Origin: Phytophthora colocasiae
Taxonomy: Eukaryota > Oomycota > Peronosporomycetes > Peronosporales > Peronosporaceae
DNA: 64,000 nt
Direction of reading: 5' to 3'
Assembly: GCA_018806915.1 (NCBI GenBank)
Contig: JAGKQI010000090.1
Location: forward strand, 2,046,001 to 2,110,000
The notes beneath the pieces are model-generated. The model saw only the letters and a list, made by a program, of their open reading frames with translations, was not told the origin of the DNA and did no database searches. This document shows, one piece after another, positions 19,869 through 29,316 of this stretch. Position numbers and translations under genes: made by a program. Within the stretch, counting starts at the first letter, position 1; each line of letters opens with the position of its first letter.

Positions 19869-20789
19869 ATGTTGTCTTGGAAAACCCTCTCTTTGCTTGT
19901 CGCGGCCGCTGTGGCCATGAACGGTGTCACCGCCATCGAGCAGGGATACGGCGGAGGTGTGAAATTACCATCGGCCACCACCGCCACTCCATCGGACCAG
20001 TCTGTTGTGCAGGAGACGCCGTCGTCGGTGGACGCGTCGTCGGCTCTCGACCAAAGCAGCACGTCCAACTCGTACCCGAGCAAGAGTGACACGGCTCTGC
20101 CAAGCGGAAGTGGCAGCAACGCCTTGTACACAGGCAGTGCCGTGGAGGGTTCTTCAGCTGTGGACCAGGGCAGCGCCTCAACGTCGACCCCCGGCAAGAC
20201 GGGCGTCACCTTCAGCAACACTGGCAGCGCCGTGGAAGGTTCAAGCGCTGTCGACCAGGGCAGCAACGCCTCCACCCCCGAGACCTCCGGATCGACCAAT
20301 GGATCCGCTGACGTGACGGTCGGCAGCCAGGAACAGCAGAGCTCGTACAGCTCAGTGAGTAGCTCATCAACGTCGGCTTCCGGTTCGGCCCCGTGTGATG
20401 AACCGTTGTCGCTTGCTGGCAGCTCTGCGACCGGCAGTGGCGTTGCGGGTTCGTCGGCCATTGAGACGAGCGCGTCCGGATCGGAGCCGTGTGAGGGATC
20501 TCTGTCTCTCGCTGGAAGTGCTAGCCAGCCGACAGAGGGCAGTGACGCCACCACTCCAACCAGTACTGCTGGCAGTGAGGCCACCACCCCTACGAGTGAG
20601 ACTGGCAGTGAGGCTACCACGCCTACCAATGAGGCCGGAAGTGATACCAGTACACCGACCCAATCAAGCTCAACTGGCAGCAACTCGACCCCCACACAGA
20701 CGGACGCTTCGACCGCCACGGAGAGCAGCGGGTCGGCTACGTTCCCGAGCACAGGCACGAGCTGCAAGCGTCGTCTACGCCGCAACTAG
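19869..20789 (+). CDS. Secreted Ser/Thr/Gly-rich protein E' (identical to E)
   Basis: 306 residues, with the same protein sequence as 12706-13626: signal peptide, two TGSAVEGSSAVDQGS blocks, paired PCDEP/PCEGS blocks, Thr-rich short repeats, and the basic end SCKRRLRRN. The flanking DNA of the two arms differs by point changes and indels, so complete protein identity suggests either very recent duplication with few coding changes, or gene conversion. It is on the plus strand, followed by the conserved frame and gene B. The function is unknown; it is probably secreted and glycosylated. Confidence 0.8.
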   Translation: MLSWKTLSLLVAAAVAMNGVTAIEQGYGGGVKLPSATTATPSDQSVVQETPSSVDASSALDQSSTSNSYPSKSDTALPSGSGSNALYTGSAVEGSSAVDQGSASTSTPGKTGVTFSNTGSAVEGSSAVDQGSNASTPETSGSTNGSADVTVGSQEQQSSYSSVSSSSTSASGSAPCDEPLSLAGSSATGSGVAGSSAIETSASGSEPCEGSLSLAGSASQPTEGSDATTPTSTAGSEATTPTSETGSEATTPTNEAGSDTSTPTQSSSTGSNSTPTQTDASTATESSGSATFPSTGTSCKRRLRRN

Positions 20790-20817
20790 ATGTCAGTAAC
20801 TCTATTATTCCGTCTCT

Positions 20818-21444
20818 ATGTCTGTCAATAGAATGTCGTCTACAAGTCGTTATGGTACTGTGTTTGTGGGGTTAAGCTATCTTCTTTACATGCAGCAAAA
20901 TCGTACATGTACTACGAGTGTTGTATCTATCGGTAGCTTCACTCCATCGTTTGAAGCGGAGACCTTCGTGACGAAGTTCGCCCACTTTCTTTCCGCGGCA
21001 CAATCTGGGCTTCCATTCTGGTACCAAGGCAGACAAGAAGCCTGCAAGTTGTGGCGTTCATTTCGACCAGATTGCAGAGCCCTTAAGAGTGACTTCTGTA
21101 CAGAGTTACCTTGGAACGGCTACAGACAGCCTGTTCCTCGATGTCATTTGCTGAAAGTCTCGTGCGAAGACTCTGGAGCAGATGCCTGTCTCACCTTGGC
21201 GAATCGTGCGGCTCCAATGTGTGTCTGGTGCCATGCGGTCGACTGGAGTTCTCCGTTCCACACAGAATACATTCGCAACGCTCTAGTCGGCATGCATCTT
21301 GTTGCCAGGTGGGTCGAACAGCAAATGCGGCTTGAAGACACCTGCAGACTTGGAAAGCTCCATCTGATACCTTCACCACCTTCGCCTCACAGCGCAGTCG
21401 CTCTCTGCCATCGCAAAATGAACTATAGCCTATGGTGCTGCTAG
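20818..21444 (+). CDS. Conserved frame of unknown function between E' and B
   Basis: Up to 208 residues from the ATG at 20818; a later ATG (MQQNRTCTTSVVS, near 20890) is also possible. It contains six or more Cys in the central part (CKLWRSF, DFCTELPW, KVSCEDSG, APMCVWCHAVDW). There is no convincing signal peptide and no family I recognise. The left-arm version is cut by the 585-bp element. It lies directly upstream of the initiator of gene B, so it could be an untranslated or promoter region that happens to be open. The conserved, Cys/Trp-rich composition keeps it worth listing. Confidence 0.35.
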   Translation: MSVNRMSSTSRYGTVFVGLSYLLYMQQNRTCTTSVVSIGSFTPSFEAETFVTKFAHFLSAAQSGLPFWYQGRQEACKLWRSFRPDCRALKSDFCTELPWNGYRQPVPRCHLLKVSCEDSGADACLTLANRAAPMCVWCHAVDWSSPFHTEYIRNALVGMHLVARWVEQQMRLEDTCRLGKLHLIPSPPSPHSAVALCHRKMNYSLWCC

Positions 21445-21509
21445 TGTATATATATTCTGCAGTCATCTACCACGATATCTCTAGTGGCGCTGCAACTGCT
21501 TACCCGGAA

Positions 21510-21528
21510 GTTCATTATTCAATTTGCC
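21510..21528 (+). promoter_or_regulatory. Initiator-like site upstream of gene B
   Basis: AGTTCATTATTCAATTTGCC-type element 48 nt before the ATG at 21577; same as before gene A. Confidence 0.6.
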
Positions 21529-21576
21529 CAGGCATCGACAACAGCCTTCATCAATACCACACATCTATCGGCCGCA

Positions 21577-22814
21577 ATGTTGTCATGGAAAGCTTTCTCG
21601 CTGGTCGTCGCGGCCGCGTTGGCCTTGAACAGCGTTGCTGCTCTTGAGCAGGGCAACCCAGCCCACATCCCTCCACCGTCTAGCGACGATACCTACTTGT
21701 ACGACAGCACCGGTTCTTCCGTCGCCGGGTCTTCCTCTATTGACGAGGGCAATGGCTCGAAGGGCACGGGTGCATTCACGATTCCTCCTTCCACCGGATC
21801 TGGCAGCGAGTTTAACCCGAAAAACCCCGCGCTGAACCCGACGATCACGCCGTCGACCTCCAGTGGCTCTGGCAGTATCCCCAGCTCGGGACCGGGAACC
21901 GAGTTCGACCCCACAAGCCCCAACTTCAATCCGAAGCACCCCCCAGCAGCACTCCTAGCACCGGATCTGGCAGTCTTTCAACTGGCAGTGGCTCCAATCC
22001 GAGCAGCACGGGCGGTCTCCCCAGTTTGAGCAGCTCCGGAAACAGTCCGGCTGGTTCCACTGGGCTTGATGAAGGAGATGACTACACACCCAGCAGTACC
22101 GGCAGTGAAGTGGAAGGGTCGAATGCGATTGCTGAGGGTAGCGATTCCGTTCCCAAGGGCAAAGGAGCCATGACAATCCCACCTTCGACGGGTTCCGGCG
22201 GTGTTCCAAGCAGCTCTCCTGGTAGTGAAGGCTCTGCTGACACTGGCTCGAAGCCGACAGGTAACAGCGACGGCACCCCACGCAGTGGTGATAGCAGTCA
22301 GACCCAGGGCTCCACGGGTCTGGATGAATCTAGCGCATCGACCTCTAGTGTGGCCGGATCTTCTAGCATCGACCCGTCCAGCACTAGCGCTTCGGGCTCT
22401 GTGCCGTGTGACGAACCCATTGAGCTACCAGGCGGATCGGAATCCGGGAGTCTTCCCAGCGGATCCATGGGTCTCGACACAGGCAGCAACTCCGTCCCAT
22501 CCAGTGCAAGCGGCAGTCAGCGAGACGGATCTGCCGGTCAAAGCGAAGGCAGCAGCTCTTCTCTATCGGACAACCCCATCCAGTCAAGTGTGACTGGCAG
22601 TCAGGTCGAGGGTTCTTCCGACATTGATCAAGGCAGCGCCAACAGCCCCAACCAGTCTGACGGCTTGACAGGCAACGAGAGTAGCGGATCGACCGGCTCA
22701 CCGCCTTCAAACGACCAGAGCCAGACGACCGGCAGTAAGGTGGCGGGCTCTTCCGCTTCCGAGCCGACCTTCCCGGGCAAAAACACGAGCTGCAAGCGTC
22801 GTCTCCGGCAGTAA
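21577..22814 (+). pseudogene. Secreted Ser/Thr/Gly-rich protein B (frameshifted copy)
   Basis: The signal peptide is MLSWKAFSLVVAAALALNSV then AALEQG. It reads through the place where copy A is broken (GAFTIPPSTGSGSEFNPKNP), but is itself broken near 21942, where it lacks 10 nt relative to A ('NPKHPP' region). The downstream frame from about 21945 to 22814 continues with the same repeats as A and ends CKRRLRQ. The total of 1238 nt is 10 short of the 1248-nt frame that A also falls short of. Each copy is thus intact where the other is damaged. The function is unknown. Confidence 0.7.
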
Positions 22815-23023
22815 CTTCTTTCTCTGTGATCAACATCCTGTACAGTAGTGTCGTCCAGTGAGTTTGCCTAGCTACAATATATATACTCCTCATTCCCTAA
22901 CTGAAGTTGAAGCGGAAGCGAAGTTGAAGTCAATTAGCCAATCAAAATTCATGTTTCAAGGCAAGTGAGGGCAAACTCAACACGTTACGCTTAACAGCAG
23001 CTACCCGTAAATGGCGTCCTTGG

Positions 23024-23953
23024 CTACGCCGTGTAGCTTGCATACCATTTCCGCAGTGGCAACGGCACGGACATCATGTTGATCCTCGAACGAGCGGACT
23101 TTCGTGCTAGCTCAGGGCACCCGCTTGCTGCGTTGAATAGTTCTGTGAACTCTGTCTTCGGAAACAGACCATCAACACTTGGAATACAGATACGCAGATC
23201 CAGATCCCCGCCTTCACCCCCAATCAGCCAGCAATGAGTGTCTTCCGTACTACTGAAGTCGTAGCTGTCTTCATCGTTTGACACGGTGTAATTTTCACCA
23301 TTGAACACGACGCTCACCTCACTTTTGTCACTGTCTGTCCAATTCGCCGTTGCCACTACCGAGTCCAGCTTATCAAACGGCAGCGATTGATTCGCAGTCA
23401 CACATTCGGCTGTGACGATGACATCTCCATACCCCATCGACGTCATGACCCACTTGAAGCCCCTTCCGTTTGCCAACACGACGAACTGTCGACTAGGGAG
23501 CGTCACGCCGGATCTAACCACCAACGCAGCGTCAAAAGGAAGCCAGGTGTCTTCATTTTCTCGCGGGAAGAGAACCCCGTCCAAGCTGAAGTTGCTGCCG
23601 TCTCCTTCGACGTAGAGCTCGCTCGCATTGCTCATCTGCTTCAACCACTCAACCAGTTTCTTCTGCGACGCCGTGAGGCCTTCCCCACTCGTCAATGATG
23701 AGTGCGATGTTGAGACGACCGGGCTCCCTTCGTCCACAACTGACTGTTGACTAGTGCGATCCAATGCAAGAACCAACCCAACGGCGACCAAGATCAAGCC
23801 CATCAGAACCACAAAAGGAGCCCACGAGCACGCATTGGACGCAGGTCGCTTTTCGACAGCAGAATCTCCGTCGGTGTTGTCATAGCTCGAATCCAGCGAG
23901 ACCGTACTCAACGGCGCTCGCTTCTGGCCCAGCCCTTCACTTTCACCCTCCAT
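23024..23953 (-). CDS. Single-pass type II membrane protein with N-glycosylated ectodomain
   Basis: 309 residues from the ATG at 23953. A cytoplasmic N-terminus of about 50 residues is followed by one membrane segment (FVVLMGLILVAVGLVLAL) and an ectodomain with several Asn-X-Ser/Thr sites (SNAS, NFS, NQS, NWT, NYT) and spaced Cys. Motifs shared with the next gene include 'R.FVVLANGRGF' and '.ECVT....LPF..LDSVV', and the late pattern 'CWLIGGEGGDLDLRICIP'. No family is recognised. A weak initiator-like site (GCTTCTTCTCCAATTCGCAC on the minus strand, 23962-23981) lies just before the ATG, giving a very short leader. Same orientation as 24110-24928, so a tandem pair. Confidence 0.75.
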   Translation of the reverse strand: MEGESEGLGQKRAPLSTVSLDSSYDNTDGDSAVEKRPASNACSWAPFVVLMGLILVAVGLVLALDRTSQQSVVDEGSPVVSTSHSSLTSGEGLTASQKKLVEWLKQMSNASELYVEGDGSNFSLDGVLFPRENEDTWLPFDAALVVRSGVTLPSRQFVVLANGRGFKWVMTSMGYGDVIVTAECVTANQSLPFDKLDSVVATANWTDSDKSEVSVVFNGENYTVSNDEDSYDFSSTEDTHCWLIGGEGGDLDLRICIPSVDGLFPKTEFTELFNAASGCPELARKSARSRINMMSVPLPLRKWYASYTA

Positions 23954-24109
23954 TTTGGCAAGTGCGAATTGGAGAAGAAGCCTTACGGGGAGAAGAGTGG
24001 GGGTGTACGACAGCGTCGCAGCGTCCCAACCAAGAATCAACTAAACGAAGAATTCAAGCAGTTAAATTAAAGCATCAAAGTTACATGAAGATTGACGCAA
24101 TCCACGAAG

Positions 24110-24928
24110 TCACTTGCACTTGATGTCTCTGTTCACGTCTCGCTTCAAGCAAGCATTTATGTGTGGATCAGCGCAGCAGAATGAGCAGGATTCACCCGTG
24201 GTCATAGGTGCCTCAAGATACTCACAACGGTTTAGTCCTTGGAACGGTTGGTCTTCATCAACTCCGACGTCCGTCAATATTTTGAGCTCCAAAGCCGAGC
24301 GTTTGCCGTGGATCACCAACCACGGCTGATCGCCGCTGTTGCTGGTAGTTGAGACCGTAACATTGTTAACGTGCAACTTCGCTCGGAGCCAGTCCTCTGC
24401 GCACACCACGAATGGCGAGCTGTAGAACGTGAACTGTAGTGGTTTGCAGTTGACGTTAAAACCTTCGTAGTCTTGCGGTCGAAACGCGCTGTGCACGGTG
24501 TCTGCTACCGTGTGCAATGGCGGAAGGTCCTGCGTCGTTAAACACGTTGCGTTCGCGCCGCTTACATCCCGCGACCGGCGGTATCCTCGATGGTTCGTCA
24601 GCACGAATACCTCGCTCGTATTCGTGTTCGTGACCTCCATGCGTCCATCGAAATGGAGGCGACGTGAGCACTCGGAGAAACGCGGACGTAGTCGACCCGT
24701 CACGTTTAATCGCTCTGTAGAACTCAGCAAACTCAGGTTAAACGCAATGGCGGGGGCGTTCTCCAGTGCCGAGAAGACTGCAGTGGCTTGGCGATGCGCA
24801 GTCGACATGGACGTTGCAGCGACCCAGAGACACATGAGCACGTTGAGCACTACGAACACGGCTAGGCCGAGGCAGATCGAGTCTCGTGCCGTCCAGCGCG
24901 GCTTCGTGATTGCAAGTGGAAGCTCCAT
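24110..24928 (-). CDS. Single-pass type II membrane protein, paralogue of the preceding gene
   Basis: 272 residues with an ATG at 24928. One membrane segment at residues 17-37 (ICLGLAVFVVLNVLMCLWVA), then an ectodomain with N-glycosylation sites (NLS, NVT, NTS, NAT, NNVT) and several Cys. The alignable features with 23024-23953 are 'SEVFVLTNHRGY', 'ATCLTTQDLPPLHTVADTV', and 'PWLVIHGKRSALELKI', in the same order as in that protein. The C-terminus is Cys-rich (SCSFCCADPHINACLK). The pair probably arose by an old tandem duplication. The function is unknown; a surface or secretory-pathway role is inferred from topology only. Confidence 0.75.
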   Translation of the reverse strand: MELPLAITKPRWTARDSICLGLAVFVVLNVLMCLWVAATSMSTAHRQATAVFSALENAPAIAFNLSLLSSTERLNVTGRLRPRFSECSRRLHFDGRMEVTNTNTSEVFVLTNHRGYRRSRDVSGANATCLTTQDLPPLHTVADTVHSAFRPQDYEGFNVNCKPLQFTFYSSPFVVCAEDWLRAKLHVNNVTVSTTSNSGDQPWLVIHGKRSALELKILTDVGVDEDQPFQGLNRCEYLEAPMTTGESCSFCCADPHINACLKRDVNRDIKCK

Positions 24929-25148
24929 TCAACAGCACCAAGAAGAAGATCTTTTCAATGTACAGCACTCTTCCCAATATTATCAAACGCCTATCTCCTA
25001 CCTACACACAACTACGACTCATAAAATAACTGGCAGCAACGGGCTCCGATGAAAAGGATCCAGTTCTGTCTGGGACCAGGCCAGTTGGATGTCATCCTCT
25101 TCATCTGCACCCGTCCCACAGCACGCCACGGCAGAGCTGAACTATTTC

Positions 25149-26942
25149 CTAGCCCAATGTGATCAATGGCCCAACCACCAAGTTCTCCCACCGCAGCGCT
25201 AGTACCAGCACCTCACGCATCCAGAAGGCGGCGTCTGCCTGTGTAGCTGAACCTAGTGAGCCTCCGTACTCGACTTCAAAGCCGCGGATCGGCTGGCCCT
25301 CCACTTCTGGTAGTGTCGTGAATTTCCACCAGATGAAAGCCTTGGACCAGATGACGCACTGGGACGGCGCTGTGGTGGCACCCGACATGATGTTCAGGTC
25401 GTCTGCGTCCTCTGGGTTCATATCTCGAATACACACGAGGTGTCCGTCCGGCGTCTTGGTGCGGAACAAAAGGTAGATGGTGTGGTGTACCCAACCGTCC
25501 ACCGTGTGCTTGATCTTGCGACGCACCACCACCACGTCGTTCTCAAAGCGCTGCAACACCTCCACTTTCACCTCCAGACTGTGGCCGAAGTAGCGCGTCA
25601 CCTGGTCCTGCACAGCACGCATCTCCCAGCTGCGAGCAGCTAGGTCCTCGCTGCAGTCCTTGGCGAACGTCTTGTGGAACATGAAGTTGACGTTCTTGCC
25701 TTCCAGTTTGCGCTTCTCGCGCCAGCCGCAGATCTCCAGACCACTCGTAACGAAGTCCTCGCTGTTGGAGAAGGCTTCGATCTCGAGGAACGAGTCGCGC
25801 ATGATGCGGAGGCACATTGCCTCTTCCATGGGGCGCCACGAGCGTGGCGTATGGAGGTCGAAAAGCTCCTCAGCAACCGATTCAGACGTCGTCTCCCGCT
25901 GCATAAAATAAAAAAATGTCAGATACGTCCATTCCGATTTGAAGTCAAAAGACAGCGGCGTCACGTACGTGATCGTACTCGAGCTGCAGCATCGAATGGA
26001 AGAAGCTGTGGTCGTCCAGTGCCTTCCTAAGGCTGTAGTTGTGGTTGGTAAGGTGTTGAGCTTCCATCGTGAGCTCCGAGATCTTCTGACGGATGGGACT
26101 CTCAGCCTTGACCCCTTCACAAAGCTCCCGGATTCGGAACTCCATAGCCGTTACAGTCTCCTTCATGGTCATCATCGTGTGCTACGCAAGTTGTCAAACA
26201 GTTAAGAGACAGCGACAGAAGACACCACCAAAACAGAGCACAGACATGTCAGTCCATCAACTGTCCATCATGCTGACTCAACGTCTCAACAGCCGACGTC
26301 CAAGACACCGGTAAACCAGTAAAAAAAAAAAACACTCACCTCTCTCTTATGGCGACTGCGTCGTTCGTAGCTGCGTAGTCGTGCCTTGGCCTCAGATGGT
26401 GGCGCACGCTTCGGCTTCTTCTCCTTTGCTTTGGCCGAAGGTTTACGGCCACGACGTTTCTTCTCTGGTCCAGGGGGCGCCACCACGCGCAGCCCAAGAG
26501 GAGGCAACGGCGCCACCGCCGACGAAGGGAACAGCGCGTCTGCGTGCATGGAGGCGTCTGCATCTGGCGCGTGCTCCATCATCATGGTCATGACTTGGTC
26601 CGGGCCGCTTTCGGACAATTCTCCGCTCACCAAGTCCTCGTCCAATTGGTCCATAACATCGTCCTGTTCATGCGGACTTGGGGCAGCAGATGAAGGTTCA
26701 TTCAGTGCGGCGTTCCAGAGGGAATCCAGCTCGTCCTGCTCCTCCGCAGGGCTGCCGTCCACAGGCTCCTCCTCCTCCGACAAGGTCCCCGGTAACATGA
26801 TGCCCAGGACGGCGTCGTCTGCGTCCTGCTCCAGCTGTTCCAGCCCCAACTCGCCCAGCTCCTCGTCGCTCAGCATGAGGCCGCTGAGCTCGTGCGCGTC
26901 CGTGCCGGGCGCGTGGTGCAGCGCCTGCATCAAGTCCAGCAT
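25149..26942 (-). CDS. bZIP-like transcription regulator with large C-terminal domain, three exons (521 aa)
   Basis: Exons on minus: 26942-26340, 26181-25969, 25898-25149. Introns of 158 bp (26182-26339, GTGAGT...GTAG) and 70 bp (25899-25968, GTACGT...GCAG) keep phase 0. The N-terminus is acidic, with short hydrophobic clusters like an activation region, followed by a Lys/Arg-rich stretch (KKRRGRKPSAKAKEKKPKR). The basic region RLRSYERRSRHKRE continues across the first splice into a heptad-like helix (MTMKETVTAMEFRIRELC). The C-terminal 250 residues form a conserved-looking alpha/beta domain (WREKRKLEGKNVNFMFHKTF ... FIWWKFTTLPEVEGQPIRGF). Known: oomycetes have many bZIP-related proteins with such C-terminal regions, some named after the M96 mating-specific protein; I infer kinship only. 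Nuclear location is likely. Confidence 0.75.
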
Positions 26943-28469
26943 GCTGCTTCCCTGTTAAGTACGCTGTTCTTTTATTTTCTTGGCGGTTTGGACGCAAATC
27001 AGACTCTGCAGGACTCACTCTGCAGACTCGAGTCTGAGGCGGCAAAAACGATACTAGTACTGAAGAGGAAGAGGCTGGGGGTAGCGCCCCGTTCACGTCC
27101 GCACCGCCGACACTATAGTTAATTCAAGATTACAGCCAGTCTGACGGACCGGAACGGTTTCACTTGCGCCCAGTATACTTTTTTCAAGTTCAACTTCCTC
27201 ATTAGCGGCTCACGTTAAACTAGACTGGAAGAAAAGCTGCGCCGGCTGGAAGCAGGGTTAGCTTCTGAGGACAGCCCCCGTATCAGTATAGCCGTATGGT
27301 ATTGTATAGCTGCTGCTGGGCGTCCTGCCGATACCGGTGCGGCAGCGAATGCTCCGTAGCGTTTCGACGCTTTCTTCTGCTTGGCGGACACTCTTCTTCA
27401 ACGGGCCCGTCTTCCTCACACCTACCCTCCTGACGCGCCGACGTAGTCGGTACAGTGTACCACTTGCATACAAAAACCAAGTGGGCGAAAAAGTGTCAAT
27501 TGAAATTCAACCAAAGGTCGCGCGTATCTTTGACTCGGGGGTAATGAAATTACACGAATGGTGGAGCACTTTAAGCTACAACCACGTGGCCTTGCCTGCC
27601 GGCGCCAGTATCCACTCTCGCTCTCTTGCTGCGTGAATTCGCTCTCTGCTTATGACAGAAGAACGCCAATACGAACGAACAGATGATGGTCGCTGCCGCT
27701 TCAACATGAGCTGTTGTTAAATACATTGCGTTTCTCGTGCTGCTCCGCGACTCTTGTCAAGCGCCGATTAATGCGAGGAGCCTGCTACGGCGGTAAACGC
27801 TTCAGGTTATCCTCCGCGAAAGTCTTGAGTCAAGCGTCAAGGCTCTTGACAGCGGCAGGTAGTAAATTGCTATACGTATTACATGAAGTAGTGCAAGTTG
27901 CAACGAATCATTGCGAACTGTAGCGACCCCCAATGGCACATGGATAATATTGTGGATAGCAATCACTTTCTACCAGTTTTTGAAACAACAGGTAAGAGAG
28001 GCATGACGATCTCTGCAGACAACAAGTTGGCGTTGCCAAGTTGGCTTTGTCATGGTGCCCAATAATGGAGGCGTATTTCAGAATGTGGCAGCAAGTTTAC
28101 TTTAACGCTTTAATCATTGAAGTATATTTCACTTGGTTTCAGTATTGAATACGTACCAAATGTATCTTCAATATGGCATACTGAAAGCGAGTCAAAACTG
28201 CAGTCTATGCGCTACCTCCCGTCACGTGTCTAAGACGTGTTCAAGATCGCCGCTCATTCTCTTTCATGCAGCTTTTGCTGGCTGTACATGTGTCATTTCT
28301 TGCACTACGATCGTTTAACGTGCATGGACGCCGCTGTTAAACGCCGTTTTGCTTCTGCCGCACAGCCGCAGCAGCTTTGCCGTAGCTTTGCCGTCGTAGC
28401 TTCACTGCTGGCGCTCGTGTTGCAGCAATTGCGCCAGCGGCTCTGCGTGCAACGCTTCGGCGACGATGT
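26943..28469. other. Intergenic stretch
   Basis: No supported gene in about 1.5 kb. Short frames lack recognisable domains. Confidence 0.45.
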
Positions 28470-29200
28470 GTGCCTCAGCCCGATGACCAGTGGTCATTGA
28501 CCACCAGCTTCAGGATGTGCGGGATGCGCAGCGCTTCGACTCGACAGGAGGAGCTTGCTTCACTTCGTCGCGTCGCCTCTGTCACGCGTTCCGGTTCGCC
28601 GGCGTCGGTCATCACTGGGCAACTGAGACCGACCGAGATGGACAGCAACGGCGGATCGATCCCGTCGAAGGCGCTAGAAGCGAGTGGGGAGTTTTCTCTC
28701 ACCATTTGGCCAGAACACTGCGTCATTGGCTCTCCAGGTCACAATATCGTGCCGGATGTACTTGCTTCAGCTTTGGAATGGACGAAAAAGTCGTTGAAAC
28801 CAATTCAGTACGTGATGAAAGGCGGTAATCCGTTCACGGAACACTATTCAGCACTGAAAGCAGAGTACGAACTGCCGTACGACCCATCGACCAGGTAATG
28901 TACTGAAATCGGATCATGTTGTGGTTAGGAATGGTTAATAAGAGTTGCTTTCCACAGTCGGGCGAGGCACTCTCGCATTGCGTGAATTACACCGTGCGCG
29001 ACCTCGTAGCTGCGTGGCCGAAGAAGAGACGGAGTGACCCGGTCATTCTAACGGACTGCTCTTCTCCAGTGCCAGAAGTCGAGGAACCTGCAAAAGTAAT
29101 TAACGATGTGTCCGAGTTTTGGTATCAATTGACTCATGGGGTGTTGGTTTGTGTCGGTGAAGCAATTTCTGCGGGATATGGCAGCGAAAGGGGTGTCTTT
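28470..29200 (+). pseudogene. Nicotinamidase/isochorismatase-like fragment
   Basis: The first part has 'FSLTIWPEHCVIGSPGHNI', '.QYVMKGGNPFTEHYSALK' and 'YELPYDPST', matching the middle of nicotinamidase-type hydrolases (WP.HCV..., ...KG......YSA). After an apparent intron starting at 28895 (GTAATG), a second part reads 'SGEALSHCVNYTVRDL', the region with the catalytic Cys, then 'VILTDCSSPVPEVEE'. Known: these enzymes deamidate nicotinamide in NAD salvage. The acceptor at 28957 gives a wrong phase; an earlier AG near 28944 keeps frame. The N-terminal part with the catalytic Asp is missing and replaced by a 98-bp repeat sequence found again at 31691, so this is probably a remnant. The 3' end is uncertain. 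Confidence 0.5.
28558..28655 (+). repeat. 98-bp dispersed repeat, copy 1
   Basis: Starts CTTCACTTCG and shares nearly all bases with 31691-31788. In both places one frame reads 'RSGSPASVITGQLRPTE.DSN'. Probably part of a dispersed repeat; its full extent is not visible. Confidence 0.8.
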
Positions 29201-29316
29201 GACCACTTCAATGGAGTTTATGGTTGGAAAATATGCAAGGTACACCAGATATTTTCATGGCAATCAAACAGTAAATTAACGACGATGTTTCTTTCTGCAG
29301 CGAATTTTAAGCTCCA

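Larger units (their letters stand above)
19195..22872. repeat. Right arm of the large inverted duplication
   Basis: Reverse complement of 10011-14290 without the 585-bp insertion. It begins near GTTGCGATCACTACATGCC and ends at AGTTTGCCTAGC. It carries E' and B plus the uninterrupted conserved frame between them. Small differences (single bases and short indels) are scattered along the arms, but E and E' encode identical proteins. Confidence 0.9.

Noticed and set aside
19802..20785. 327-codon minus-strand frame opposite E'
   Set aside because: Same reason as for E: a mirror frame created by repetitive codons.
28895..28957. Simple intron joining the two nicotinamidase-like parts
   Set aside because: Joining at 28957 puts the second part out of frame. 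Only an earlier, weaker acceptor keeps frame, so the exact splice is left open.
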